Positions 53,799 to 62,772 of a stretch of DNA of 64,000 nt are shown here, piece by piece. Both the position numbers and the translations under genes were made by a program. The notes beneath the pieces are model-generated. The model worked only from the letters and a program-made list of their open reading frames with translations, was not told the DNA's origin and made no database searches. Origin of the DNA: Clostridiaceae bacterium UBA6110. GTDB lineage: Bacteria; Bacillota; Clostridia; Clostridiales; Clostridiaceae. Positions within the stretch are counted from its first letter, which is position 1, and each line of letters begins with the position of its first letter. Location of the stretch: the NCBI GenBank assembly GCA_002428415.1, contig DIWI01000059.1, forward strand, positions 1-64,000, given 5' to 3'.

Positions 53799-55277
53799 AT
53801 GGGAGACGATACGAGGATAAGGGTCCTCAACAGGAACATAAGGCTTCTCTCGTATACCCTTCTTGCGCTGTTCCTCGGAGTGATGTCATACATGATATAC
53901 TTCCAGGTATTCATGGCTGAGGAGATAGAGGCGAAGCAGGGAAATGTAAGATATCTGGCAAAGACCAACAAGGTCCTCAGGGGCAACATATACGACAGGG
54001 ATGGGAATGTCCTGTCCTTCAGCGAAAGGCAGGAGGATGGAACGCAGAAAAGGGTCTATTCCGGAGGAACGGCATTCAGCCATCCTCTAGGCTACGCGAG
54101 CGCACAGTATGGTGTCGCTGAGCTTGAGAAGAGGATGCAGGAGCACCTCACGAACTACAGCTTCGACCTGACGCTTTCCGCCAAAGATTTCCTTGGAATG
54201 CTTAAGAATCCGGATTCTTACGTTGGTGAGGAAAAGTACGGGGACAATGTGGTGACTACCCTGGACAGCAAGCTCCAGAGTGCGGCTTTCAAAAGCCTTG
54301 GCTCCCAATACGGTGTAGTTGTAGCAATGGACCCGTCCACCGGGGAGATACTCGCCATGGTATCGACTCCTGCATACAATCCGTCTAAGATCGATACCGA
54401 CTACGAATCATACAGGAATGACACCGACGGGGTTATGGTCAATTTTGCCAATGTCGGACTTTACCCTCCAGGATCATCCTTCAAGGTAGTGACATTAGCG
54501 TCAGCCCTTGAGAATATGGGGAATGCCCTGGGCAGGACATTTGAGGACAAGGGAAAGATAGAGTTTGCAGACGGGACGGTTCTTCCGAACCTGAACAACA
54601 AGGCATATGGAACAATAGGGCTTGAGGAAGCGCTGGTTGTATCCTCCAACGTTGTTTTCGGAACTGTAGCCATGGAGATAGGCAACTCTGCACTTAGGAA
54701 GACTGCCGAAGCCTTCGGATTCAATGAGAGGTTTTCCTTCCATGACATCAACCTTGAAGCATCAAGGTTCCCGGAACTTTCAAAGAGCCAGGGGGGAGAA
54801 ATAGCACAGACTGGAATTGGCCAGGGCGAGGTTCTCGCGTCGCCTCTTCTTATGGCGATGATAACTTCGGCTATAGCAAACGACGGCGTGATGATGCAGC
54901 CGAGGCTTGTGTCTGCAGTAACCTCACATGACGGCAGCATCAGGGGTGCCTTCGAAGCAAAGGCGCTAAAGACACCGCTTTCCAAAGAAGATTCAGACAC
55001 AATCGCCGCATTCATGAAGGAAGTGGTGGACCAGTCGTCCTCTGCTAACCTCAAGAACCTTGAAAAGCTCTCCGCGGCAGGAAAGACAGGCTCTGCGCAA
55101 TACTCAGAGCTGGTATATGAGGAGCTTGTGACAGGAGTGCACTCCTGGTTCATCGGCTTTGCACCATACGAGGACCCGAAGATTGCTGTTGCAGTAATTG
55201 TAAGGGGTGGTGGCTCAGGAGCGGGTGTAGCTGCGGAAGTGGCAGAGGATGTCATAAGCACTTACCTTGGAAAATAA
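53799..55277 (+). CDS. Penicillin-binding protein 2-type transpeptidase
   Basis: 492 aa. Membrane anchor (about 18-38), a dimerisation-like N-terminal region with RGNIYDRDGNVLSFSER, and a transpeptidase domain whose active-site motifs are all visible: S-x-x-K in PPGSSFKVV, S-x-N in SSNVVFG, and KTG in AAGKTGSAQ. It cross-links peptidoglycan with the SEDS protein encoded just upstream (1-nt gap). The start is ATG 53799 behind GAGGAGG. Confidence 0.94.
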   Translation: MGDDTRIRVLNRNIRLLSYTLLALFLGVMSYMIYFQVFMAEEIEAKQGNVRYLAKTNKVLRGNIYDRDGNVLSFSERQEDGTQKRVYSGGTAFSHPLGYASAQYGVAELEKRMQEHLTNYSFDLTLSAKDFLGMLKNPDSYVGEEKYGDNVVTTLDSKLQSAAFKSLGSQYGVVVAMDPSTGEILAMVSTPAYNPSKIDTDYESYRNDTDGVMVNFANVGLYPPGSSFKVVTLASALENMGNALGRTFEDKGKIEFADGTVLPNLNNKAYGTIGLEEALVVSSNVVFGTVAMEIGNSALRKTAEAFGFNERFSFHDINLEASRFPELSKSQGGEIAQTGIGQGEVLASPLLMAMITSAIANDGVMMQPRLVSAVTSHDGSIRGAFEAKALKTPLSKEDSDTIAAFMKEVVDQSSSANLKNLEKLSAAGKTGSAQYSELVYEELVTGVHSWFIGFAPYEDPKIAVAVIVRGGGSGAGVAAEVAEDVISTYLGK

Positions 55278-55293
55278 ACTGGAGGTATCTTGA

Positions 55294-57195
55294 TTGTTCG
55301 ACCTTGAATATCAGCTGAGCATACTCCCCGATAATCCGGGAGTATACATCATGAAGAACTATCTTGGGGAGATAATATACGTAGGAAAGGCCAAAAACCT
55401 TAAGAAAAGGGTGAGGTCTTATTTCGTGAACTCCAAAAATCAGAATGACAAGACAAGGATCATGGTATCCAAGATAAAGGAGTTCGAGTTCATTATCACT
55501 GACAATGAGATGGAAGCTCTGATATTGGAGATGAACTTCATCAAGAAGCACAGTCCGAGGTACAATGTCAGACTGAAGGACGACAAGCACTATCCTTTCA
55601 TCAAGATAACGATAAACGAGGACTTTCCAAGAGTCTATATAACAAGGACATATGCAAAGGACGGAAACAAGTATTATGGTCCGTACACTGATGCCGGAGC
55701 GGTCCATGAGACTCTGGAAGCCATAAAGAAGATTTACCCCATAAGGACCTGCAAGAGGGTAATAACTGTCGAAGGAGAAAGGACAAAGCCCTGCCTCAAC
55801 TACCATCTGGGACTCTGCAAAGCGCCGTGTGCGGGATATATTACGAAGGAAGAGTATTCACTCATGGTAGAGGACATCATTAACCTACTTGAAGGCAGGG
55901 ATGTCAAGATCAAAAGGTCACTGAAGGAAGAAATGGAGAAGGCCGCTGAAGTACTTGAATTTGAACGAGCGGCATTCATACGGGACAAGATCTACTCCAT
56001 AGAGAAGACCATCGAGAAACAGAAGGTATTCTCAAAGAGCGATGAGGATGAGGACTATATCGGCACCTACAGGGAAGGTGACGATGTGTCAGTTCAGGTA
56101 TTCAGCGTAAGGGACGGAAAGCTTACTGGACGTGAGCACCACATGATTGAGGATACTGTTCATGTGGATGATTCGGAGATCCTGGCTGGATTCATAAAGA
56201 GCTATTATGGAGGTACTGCCTTCGTACCGAAGAAGATATACCTTAAGGCAGATCCGGACGACGAAATTGTTTCGCAATGGCTGAACCTGAGGCGTGGCAG
56301 CAAGGTCAGCCTGATTGTCCCTTCCAGGGGAGAAAAGCTGAAGATGCTGAATCTTTCTGCAAGCAATGCGAAGATGAGCTTTGAGCAGTTCAGGGACAAG
56401 CTTATGAGGGAGAAGGAGGAGAATAGCCTTGCCCTTATGCAGCTGTCATCTCTGCTCGAATTGGATGATGTTCCCATGAGAATCGAAGCTTTTGACATAT
56501 CAAACATACAGGGAGTCGATTCAGTAGGTACAATGGTTGTGTTCGAAGGTGGTAAGCCCAAGAGCAGCGACTACAGAAGATTCAGGATTAAGACAGTGAA
56601 GGGAGCCAACGACTACGATTCCATGAGGGAGATACTTGTAAGGCGCTTCAGGAGAGGCCTTGATGAGGTTAGGGAGATCCAGGAGCAGAAGCTTGAGTAT
56701 GCAGGCGGGAAGTTTTCGGTTTTTCCGGACCTTGTAGTCATGGATGGCGGAAAGGGCCAGGTAAATATTGCCCTTGAAGTACTGAAGTCATTGGACATTG
56801 AGCTTCCGGTAATCGGACTGGTCAAGGACCACAGGCACAGGACAAGGGGAGTGATCTACAACGGCTGTGAGTATTCAATGCTCAGCATGCGCGAGTCCCT
56901 CATGATGCTGACAAGGATACAGGACGAGGTTCACAGGTTCGCAATAACCTATCACAGGACATTAAGGGACAAGCGGACCCTTCATTCCATCCTGGACGAT
57001 ATACCCAGGATAGGGGAGAAGAGGAGGAAGAACCTGATGATGGCCTTCGGATCCATTGAAAACATCAGGAGGGCATCAATCGAGGAGCTGATGAAGACTC
57101 CTTCAATCGATCGGTCCGCTGCAGAGAGCATCCATATGTACTTCCACGGCAGGAACGGCAAAGAAGACTCCGGCAGAGAGAAGGATGAGATATAA
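55294..57195 (+). CDS. uvrC: Excinuclease ABC subunit C
   Basis: 633 aa. N-terminal GIY-YIG nuclease (PGVYIMKNYLGEIIYVGKAKNLKKRV), a cysteine-containing RTC segment, a UVR domain (EKAAEVLEFERAAFIRDKI), RNase H-like endonuclease domain with AFDISNIQG and VVMDGGKGQVN, and a C-terminal helix-hairpin-helix (LDDIPRIGEKRRKNLMMAFGS). It makes both incisions around a lesion. The start is TTG 55294, 7 nt after GGAGGT. It is separate from uvrBA and has no LexA box of its own nearby. Confidence 0.96.
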   Translation: MFDLEYQLSILPDNPGVYIMKNYLGEIIYVGKAKNLKKRVRSYFVNSKNQNDKTRIMVSKIKEFEFIITDNEMEALILEMNFIKKHSPRYNVRLKDDKHYPFIKITINEDFPRVYITRTYAKDGNKYYGPYTDAGAVHETLEAIKKIYPIRTCKRVITVEGERTKPCLNYHLGLCKAPCAGYITKEEYSLMVEDIINLLEGRDVKIKRSLKEEMEKAAEVLEFERAAFIRDKIYSIEKTIEKQKVFSKSDEDEDYIGTYREGDDVSVQVFSVRDGKLTGREHHMIEDTVHVDDSEILAGFIKSYYGGTAFVPKKIYLKADPDDEIVSQWLNLRRGSKVSLIVPSRGEKLKMLNLSASNAKMSFEQFRDKLMREKEENSLALMQLSSLLELDDVPMRIEAFDISNIQGVDSVGTMVVFEGGKPKSSDYRRFRIKTVKGANDYDSMREILVRRFRRGLDEVREIQEQKLEYAGGKFSVFPDLVVMDGGKGQVNIALEVLKSLDIELPVIGLVKDHRHRTRGVIYNGCEYSMLSMRESLMMLTRIQDEVHRFAITYHRTLRDKRTLHSILDDIPRIGEKRRKNLMMAFGSIENIRRASIEELMKTPSIDRSAAESIHMYFHGRNGKEDSGREKDEI

Positions 57196-57291
57196 AGGCC
57201 AGTTGTATGGAATGGTGTCAATCCTTAATTAATTTGTCAATAATAAGTCAATCCAAAGTGCTATGATAAGGTAAAGATGGAGGCGAATAGG

Positions 57292-58209
57292 ATGAAGACT
57301 AAACGAATCTCATTGATTTCTGCAATGATTGCTACTCTAATTATTTCAGCTGCCTGTACCAAGGCTCCTGAAGTAAATCCCACAGCCAGTATAAAGCCAG
57401 CGCAGACAGAGTCACCTACAAGTCCTTCAGAAACAAAACCTTCCGTTACTGAACCTGCAGGTGAGACAAAGAACCTTGACGGTGATACTTCGATGAAGGA
57501 AGGAAGCCTCTTCAAGATGGCTGATATCGATGGTGACGGATTCGATGAGAAGATAGTCCTTGATCCGGTAAAGACAGGCAGCCCATCATATTACACAAGC
57601 TTTACGATTAGAGTGGGAGACTCAGCCATCGAAGCAAACTACGAGGATTTCGAACCTGATTTTTCAATCGTAGATATAGATGATTCTGATGAATATATGG
57701 AGATAGCTGTCAGCTCATACGGGCCAAGCAGCGACCTTAATACAGCATTTTATCATTATGATGGCAAAGCCCTTAAATTCATGGGGGAAATTCAGGGCTT
57801 CTACGGAATGACTGAGTGGGGCGAAGGCGAGCTGAAAATAGACGGATCAGGAAAGATCAAGACACTTGTGAAGACATACTTCATCCAGACCTGGTTCCAT
57901 GAGGAGGAATATCTTCTAAAAGGTGACTTCACGTTTGAGAAGGTCGGGAAAGACCTGTACGCCATGAACACCGATGTGGTTCTTATGGGCGACCTCACTC
58001 TTTACAAGGAGCGTGGCGGAACGGAGCCTGGTACCCAATTGAAAAAGGGAGACGAGGTACTGTTGAAGGATACTGATGACAAGGAGTGGTGCTCTGTCGT
58101 CACAAAGAGCGGAGAAACAGGATGGATTGCAGTGGACGAGGACTACAAGGTCAGAGGCACTTCGTATTATACATACGACTTGTTTGAAGGCCTGACTATT
58201 GCAGACTGA
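57292..58209 (+). CDS. Lipoprotein with FG-GAP/VCBS-like repeat and C-terminal SH3 domain
   Basis: 305 aa. A lipoprotein signal ends in the lipobox LIISAAC, followed by a Thr/Pro/Ser-rich linker (about 25-65), a beta-rich module with Asp-rich calcium-binding-like ADIDGDGFDEK and DIDDSDEYMEI segments, and a C-terminal SH3-like region (about 235-290: TLYKERGG...GDEVLLKD...WCSVVTKSGETGWI). It should be anchored outside the membrane. Function unknown. The start is ATG 57292, 8 nt after GGAGG. Confidence 0.78.
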   Translation: MKTKRISLISAMIATLIISAACTKAPEVNPTASIKPAQTESPTSPSETKPSVTEPAGETKNLDGDTSMKEGSLFKMADIDGDGFDEKIVLDPVKTGSPSYYTSFTIRVGDSAIEANYEDFEPDFSIVDIDDSDEYMEIAVSSYGPSSDLNTAFYHYDGKALKFMGEIQGFYGMTEWGEGELKIDGSGKIKTLVKTYFIQTWFHEEEYLLKGDFTFEKVGKDLYAMNTDVVLMGDLTLYKERGGTEPGTQLKKGDEVLLKDTDDKEWCSVVTKSGETGWIAVDEDYKVRGTSYYTYDLFEGLTIAD

Positions 58210-58321
58210 CAAGTTCTGGGCTAAAATCTTAATTATCCACAGGTTTTAGAAATATTTGTTTATTATTTACCATTGTTTGTGTATAATTCTAAGTTGTAGT
58301 ATTTTAATCAGGAGCTGACAA

Positions 58322-59251
58322 ATGAAAAATTATCCTTTGGCTTTGAAAAAGTTGGAAGAAATCCTAGACAAGAATGAAATATTGGTCGATGAGCCTATGA
58401 GGAATCACACTTACTTCGAGATAGGCGGGACTGCAGACATCATTGCAATTCCGAATACCATTGAGAAGCTTGTCAGCGTTATTAAGCTGATGAAGGAAGA
58501 GGGGGTACCTCTTTTTCTGATCGGCAATGGATCCAACCTTCTTGTTAAGGATGGCGGCATCAGAGGCTGCGTGCTCAAGACAGAGGCGATCAGAAGGATA
58601 TCCTGCGACGGCGAGAGGATAACTGCAGAATGCGGCGCTCTTCTCAAGGATATATCCGATGCGGCACTTGATGCATCTCTCGGAGGCTTTGAATTCGCAT
58701 GCGGAATACCAGGAACCCTAGGTGGTGCGGTATTCATGAATGCCGGAGCATACGATGGTGAAATGTCGTTTGTCCTTGAAAGCGCAAGGGTCCTTACGAG
58801 GGACCTTGAGGTAGTGAACCTGAAGAACGGCGACCTGGAGATGGGATACAGGACATCTGCAGTGAAGGAGAACGGATATGTTGTCCTTGAAGCAGTTCTG
58901 AAGCTTGTAACTGGAGACAGGGATGCCATAAAGGCCAAGATTGACGACCTGACCGAGAGAAGGAATGAAAGGCAGCCACTTGAGTACCCTTCAGCAGGAA
59001 GTACGTTCAAGAGACCGCCAGGCTATTATGCAGGCAAGCTTATCCAGGATGCGGGACTCAAAGGCTATCAGATAGGCGGAGCCCAGGTCTCCGAGAAGCA
59101 TTCAGGCTTTGTGATAAACAAGGACCATGCATCCGCAAAGGATGTCATAGACCTCATCAATCATATAAAGAAGACAGTGGACACCAAGTTCGGTGTCGAG
59201 CTCAATACCGAGATTCTTATTGTCGGAGAAGAGCTGAGGGATATTTCCTAG
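58322..59251 (+). CDS. murB: UDP-N-acetylenolpyruvoylglucosamine reductase
   Basis: 309 aa. FAD-binding RNHTYFEIGG and LIGNGSNLLVKDGGIRG, GIPGTLGGAVFMNAGAYDGEM, and catalytic-site YPSAGSTFKRP. It makes UDP-MurNAc for peptidoglycan. A TATAAT at 58282-58287 is probably its -10; the TTTATT 17 nt upstream is a weak -35. Ribosome site AGGAG. Confidence 0.96.
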   Translation: MKNYPLALKKLEEILDKNEILVDEPMRNHTYFEIGGTADIIAIPNTIEKLVSVIKLMKEEGVPLFLIGNGSNLLVKDGGIRGCVLKTEAIRRISCDGERITAECGALLKDISDAALDASLGGFEFACGIPGTLGGAVFMNAGAYDGEMSFVLESARVLTRDLEVVNLKNGDLEMGYRTSAVKENGYVVLEAVLKLVTGDRDAIKAKIDDLTERRNERQPLEYPSAGSTFKRPPGYYAGKLIQDAGLKGYQIGGAQVSEKHSGFVINKDHASAKDVIDLINHIKKTVDTKFGVELNTEILIVGEELRDIS

Positions 59252-59258
59252 AATGGAG

Positions 59259-59284
59259 CCGCCATGATTTTCATGGCGGTTTTT
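59259..59284 (+). terminator. Terminator after murB
   Basis: A perfect 9-bp stem (CCGCCATGA / TCATGGCGG) with a TTT loop and a TTTTT tail. Confidence 0.85.
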
Positions 59285-59406
59285 AATTGCAGAAAATATT
59301 GATTAAGCGGCGGAGTACATTCGCATATATGCTAATGTGAAAGTACTAACCCTTGCAGTGAAAATTAGGGGAGTAGGAACCAAGTGATTAGCCTGGTGGA
59401 GCTACA

Positions 59407-59732
59407 ATGTCCTGAAGGCGAAATATCTTGAAAATGCCGAAGTAAAGCAGGAGTATGATACATTGGAGCTGAGGTACAGGCTTGCATTGGAGCTTGCGAA
59501 GCTTAGAACAGACAAGAAAGCAACGCAGGCTGAACTCGCTGCAAGGCTTAAAACTACAACTTCAGTTGTCTCAAGGATTGAAAGTGGCAACCAGAATTTG
59601 TCGGTCGACACTGTCGAGAAGATCGCTGAAGCATTAGGCAACACTGTTGAGTTTTTATTCAAGAGGATGTTATGTATGATATGTATGAGTTTAAAATATG
59701 AGTTTAGGACAACCATAGAACGGGTTGATTAA
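59407..59732 (+). pseudogene. HigA-like HTH (XRE) antitoxin gene, apparently frameshifted just after the start
   Basis: From about 59412 the frame encodes LKAKYLENAEVKQEYDTLEL, then an XRE helix-turn-helix (QAELAARLKTTTSVVSRIES), matching HigA-type antitoxins. A well-placed ATG (59407-59409, six nt after GGTGGA) is one base out of frame and meets a stop at codon 3, while the coding frame has no ATG, GTG or TTG until TTG 59463, in the middle of the conserved N-terminal region. A one-base insertion after the ATG would restore it. The C-terminal tail after FLFKR is unusual too. No partner toxin gene is visible upstream. Either decay, sequencing error, or use of TTG 59463 giving an 89-aa truncated protein. 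Confidence 0.6.
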
Positions 59733-59809
59733 AGTGGTATGCTTATTAGATTGTAACCAAAAGTAAAAAGGAAAAGCAGGCTTCTTAAAGTCAACTTTCC
59801 CTTTATTGA

Positions 59810-60349
59810 TTAAATATCCTTAATAACGTCAACAACTGTTGATACTGAAGGTACATCATCACCAGTTTTTCCATAATGGGTGTATCTGGCGATACCATAA
59901 GCATCAAAAATTATTACCGCTGGAAGCTGAAGATTATTTCCTTCATCTTTTCCATGTATAAACCCAATGTCCTTTGCTGACTGAATACGTGCCATAGTTA
60001 TGGAATTTCCAAGTAATTCCATTGTATCAGCACTACCTGCGCCATATATTGAGTGAATCAAACCATTCGGATCACAAAGGACAGTAAATGGAATTTCGGA
60101 AGGTAAACATTCAGCTGCAGTTGTTGCACTGGTCTGTATTACAAACAGTGACTGTGCGTTCAGATCAGTAATTCTTGAATATTCTCTTGAGAGAAGCAAT
60201 AAGTCGTATTGTGCAAGTACACAGGCATAGTCACGCATAAGGTAAAGAATAGTTTTTTTCCCTTTTGAAAGGTCTTGTATATCTACATTCTGACCACTAG
60301 TAGTCTGTATTTTAACCGAAATTATTGAATCTCCGACTTTTTGCTGCAT
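59810..60349 (-). CDS. AhpC/TSA-like redoxin, single Cys at the active-site position
   Basis: 179 aa with the thioredoxin fold: VGDSIISVKIQTTSGQNVDIQDL at the start, LYLMRDYACVLAQYDL at the active site, then FTVLCDPNGLIHSIYG and LPAVIIFDAYGIARYTHYG. The usual family motif is YxCxxCQ; here the second cysteine is alanine, so it could act as a 1-Cys peroxidase or have lost redox chemistry. It lies 32 nt downstream of the DUF169 gene on the same strand. Confidence 0.7.
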   Translation of the reverse strand: MQQKVGDSIISVKIQTTSGQNVDIQDLSKGKKTILYLMRDYACVLAQYDLLLLSREYSRITDLNAQSLFVIQTSATTAAECLPSEIPFTVLCDPNGLIHSIYGAGSADTMELLGNSITMARIQSAKDIGFIHGKDEGNNLQLPAVIIFDAYGIARYTHYGKTGDDVPSVSTVVDVIKDI

Positions 60350-60381
60350 TTTATGTTCACCTCAAATGAAAAATTAAATGA

Positions 60382-61155
60382 TTAATGGAGATCAACCTTA
60401 CTGTTGAGCTCTTTGGCCATTTCCTGCCAGTGCTCGACACGTCGTTCTAGTTCAACCCTACTTCCTTCATCATCGCGAAATGCAATAGTTGTCCATGGCA
60501 TTTCACATAGTGCGGTAACTACCTCGTCAATTTTCTGGAATGGAATTGCAATCATACGAATACCGGCTGGATAAGCCTTGCGGCGCTTAAGTCCATGATA
60601 AAAACCGGTTGTAATGTGATTTACCTTACCTGAAATTATGGGATATGCGTACATCCATGCACAACTTATAACTGGCGAGGATTTCGATTCCCAGAGGTCA
60701 CCAGAGATATAGCTTGTAGCACGCATCAGGATGTCGCTCTGTGGGAAATCTGCAAAACATAGAATCAGGTCTGGATCAAAATCACAACTGGAAATTGGTG
60801 AAAACTGGACGTAATTTACTGTTCCAGGTTCAAGTATAGGCAGCTTTTGATAAAGTTGCTGGCATGCAATAGGTGTACGGTAAATTTCAAAGTCATAGCC
60901 AGCTTGCCCCGAAGCGGTGACAGGTGGCTTAGGAATCATACCCAATGCCATTCTGCCATAGCAAGCATCGTTTTTTTCAGTTATGTAAAATGTTTTTCCC
61001 GTATCCTGCGAGTATTTGACATATTGGCAAAAAGCTAATTTTTCACCTTCATATGATTGAATACCTTCAGGCTTTACTGCATGATATTTCAGCGCTATTG
61101 GAGGGTGTTCCATGCCGAGTTTATCGAAAATTTCTTTTGCTTGATTGCTTAACAT
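60382..61155 (-). CDS. DUF169 family protein
   Basis: 257 aa. LGMEHPPIALKY at the start, CACYGRMALGM-like 'DACYGRMALGM', FADFPQSDILMRA and a segment with SCAWMYAYPIISGKVN match my memory of DUF169, a family of unknown function found in anaerobes. Several conserved cysteines (in FCQYV, ACYG, ACQQ, SCAW) could bind metal. It leads a two-gene unit with the redoxin. Its promoter carries the same palindrome type as the neighbouring catabolic genes. Confidence 0.78.
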   Translation of the reverse strand: MLSNQAKEIFDKLGMEHPPIALKYHAVKPEGIQSYEGEKLAFCQYVKYSQDTGKTFYITEKNDACYGRMALGMIPKPPVTASGQAGYDFEIYRTPIACQQLYQKLPILEPGTVNYVQFSPISSCDFDPDLILCFADFPQSDILMRATSYISGDLWESKSSPVISCAWMYAYPIISGKVNHITTGFYHGLKRRKAYPAGIRMIAIPFQKIDEVVTALCEMPWTTIAFRDDEGSRVELERRVEHWQEMAKELNSKVDLH

Positions 61156-61186
61156 TTACTACACCTCGATTTGATAAATGAAACAA

Positions 61187-61224
61187 ATTGTACAATATAT
61201 TTTTAGGAAATCATGTTTTGACAA
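61187..61224 (-). promoter_or_regulatory. Promoter and operator of the DUF169-redoxin unit
   Basis: On the minus strand TTGTCA (61219-61224) and TATATT (61194-61199) are separated by 19 nt. The perfect 10-bp palindrome ATTGTACAAT (61187-61196) overlaps the -10 box. It resembles the element in the other three promoters of this region. Confidence 0.55.
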
Positions 61225-61250
61225 CAGTGATACTTAATCTAAATCTTTAA

Positions 61251-61287
61251 AAACCGGTGCTCAGGCATAAAGCACGTGCACCGGTTT
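61251..61287 (-). terminator. Terminator after the enolase-superfamily gene
   Basis: AAACCGGTGC and GCACCGGTTT form a perfect 10-bp stem; on the minus strand the sequence continues TTTTAAAG. It ends the transcript of the gene at 61410-62600. Confidence 0.75.
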
Positions 61288-61409
61288 GTCGCGCCATTCC
61301 AAGGCTAACCAATAATTGAAGAATTATAGCCTTCATTCTGAATTTCCCTAAGCGAGTGGTTATTCATAAATTGATATACTTACATGAATTTGAATAGCGC
61401 ACTCAATGT

Positions 61410-62600
61410 TTACTTGATTGTATAAACAGTTGCTTCCGCCATAGCCTTCTCAGAAAGCTCCTGACCGATTCCTGGAAGTTCAGGAACACTATAGCAACCT
61501 GTTTTATCTGGCATGTAGTCATACTTTCCAAGTTCTCGCATATCCTTCTTAATTGCACCTTCGTGCACCTCATGAATAAGGAAGTTCGGGATGACTGTTT
61601 CAACATGCAAGGAAGCAGCTGTCGCAATCGGGCCTCCGCATATATGCAGCTGAACTGCAGCATCGTATGTATTGGCCATATCGCAGATCTTCTTTGTTTC
61701 TGTAATTCCACCAGTGATGCAGAGGTCCGGTTGGATAACTTGGACTGCTCTCTTTTCAAGAAATTCACGGAAGCCAAAGCGGGTGTAAATACGTTCGCCT
61801 GTTGCGATTGGAATATTAAGGTTTCTGTGGATTTCTAGCATGGATTCAACATTGAGCGGATGAACCGGTTCTTCGTAATAATAGATGTTCAATGGCTCAA
61901 GCGCTTTTCCAAGCTGGATTGCTGTGGTTGTGTCTGTAAAAGAGTGTAGTTCTATTATGATGTCCAGGTTATCTCCGCCCGCTTCTCGAATAGCAGCGGT
62001 ACGAGCATAAGCGATTTTAATCATTTCGTTGGAGAGCTTTCCTCGCATTTTCCAATTTGGATTTGATGCTTCACGAGCCCATTTACCATCCATTGTGACA
62101 CCTATTGGATCAACCTTTATTGCCGTATAACCATCTGCCATCGCCTTGAGAGTCGCTTCGGCATACTGTTCAGGCTGTGTTAGGAATCTGTGTTCAACAT
62201 CCCAGTCAAACTGCAGCTGGCTCGCATATGACCTGAGCTTTGGATTGGTTTTTCCACCAAGAAGTTGGTATACAGGTTTATTAAGGGCTTTGCCCTTAAT
62301 GTCCCAAAGAGCGGTATCTATAGCGCTCATACCAGCATTAATGACCGTCCCTCCGCCCATTCCCCAGAAAGTAGTACGGAAAATATGCTCCCAGATTGCT
62401 TCAACATTCTCTGGGTCCATGCCGATTATCAATTCAGCAAAATCCCTGGCAATCCCAACGGCGGCAAAATGTGCCTTGCCATAAGACAGACCTACTTCGC
62501 CAAAGCCGGAAATACCCTCGTCGGTATTTATTCGGACACACACGACAGCGCCCATTACATTAGGTTTACATTCAAAAACATCAACACTTGTGATTTTCAA
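61410..62600 (-). CDS. Enolase-superfamily (mandelate racemase type) sugar-acid dehydratase-like protein
   Basis: 396 aa. The capping domain is at the N-terminus (ITSVDVFECKPN), and the barrel carries AIKVDPIG, metal-site segments IIIELHS, YYEEPVHP and TGERIYTRF, and the C-terminal catalytic dyad region QPDLCITGGIT with the LHICGGPIA histidine. The 'EEP...GER...QPD..GGIT...H..GPIA' series is closest to galactonate/mannonate-type dehydratases. Substrate is unknown. The start is TTG 62600, with AAAGGTG 8 nt upstream; a second TTG at 62618 precedes that ribosome site. It shares operator elements with the regulator and transporter genes. Confidence 0.82.
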   Translation of the reverse strand: MKITSVDVFECKPNVMGAVVCVRINTDEGISGFGEVGLSYGKAHFAAVGIARDFAELIIGMDPENVEAIWEHIFRTTFWGMGGGTVINAGMSAIDTALWDIKGKALNKPVYQLLGGKTNPKLRSYASQLQFDWDVEHRFLTQPEQYAEATLKAMADGYTAIKVDPIGVTMDGKWAREASNPNWKMRGKLSNEMIKIAYARTAAIREAGGDNLDIIIELHSFTDTTTAIQLGKALEPLNIYYYEEPVHPLNVESMLEIHRNLNIPIATGERIYTRFGFREFLEKRAVQVIQPDLCITGGITETKKICDMANTYDAAVQLHICGGPIATAASLHVETVIPNFLIHEVHEGAIKKDMRELGKYDYMPDKTGCYSVPELPGIGQELSEKAMAEATVYTIK

Positions 62601-62664
62601 GGATAACACACCTTTCAAGTTATCTAAAACAAGTAGGCAACTGTCTAAATTAACGCTGTTAGGT

Positions 62665-62680
62665 TGTTATACAAGCATAC
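62665..62680 (-). promoter_or_regulatory. Predicted GntR/FCD operator at the dehydratase-like gene
   Basis: On the minus strand GTATGCTTGTATAACA, matching the consensus GTATRCTTGTNNNACA found at three promoters here. The TATGCT part sits where a -10 box would be, 65 nt before the TTG start. Confidence 0.55.
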
Positions 62681-62724
62681 TACCATGCGAGTTATATAAC
62701 GTCAAGCATCCAGTAATAAAAAAG

Positions 62725-62757
62725 CCCCTAACTCTGTTAATTAAACAAAGTCAGGGG
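62725..62757 (-). terminator. Terminator after the GntR regulator gene
   Basis: On the minus strand CCCCTGACTTTGTT pairs with AACAGAGTTAGGGG (14 bp with two G-U wobbles), followed by CTTTTTTATT. Strong form. Confidence 0.85.
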
Positions 62758-62772
62758 AATCCAGAATCTATG

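Noticed and set aside
61305..61367. A 20-residue minus-strand frame (MNNHSLREIQNEGYNSSIIG) after the dehydratase-like gene
   Set aside because: No ribosome site and too short to judge; it could be the stub of a deleted gene, but there is no support.
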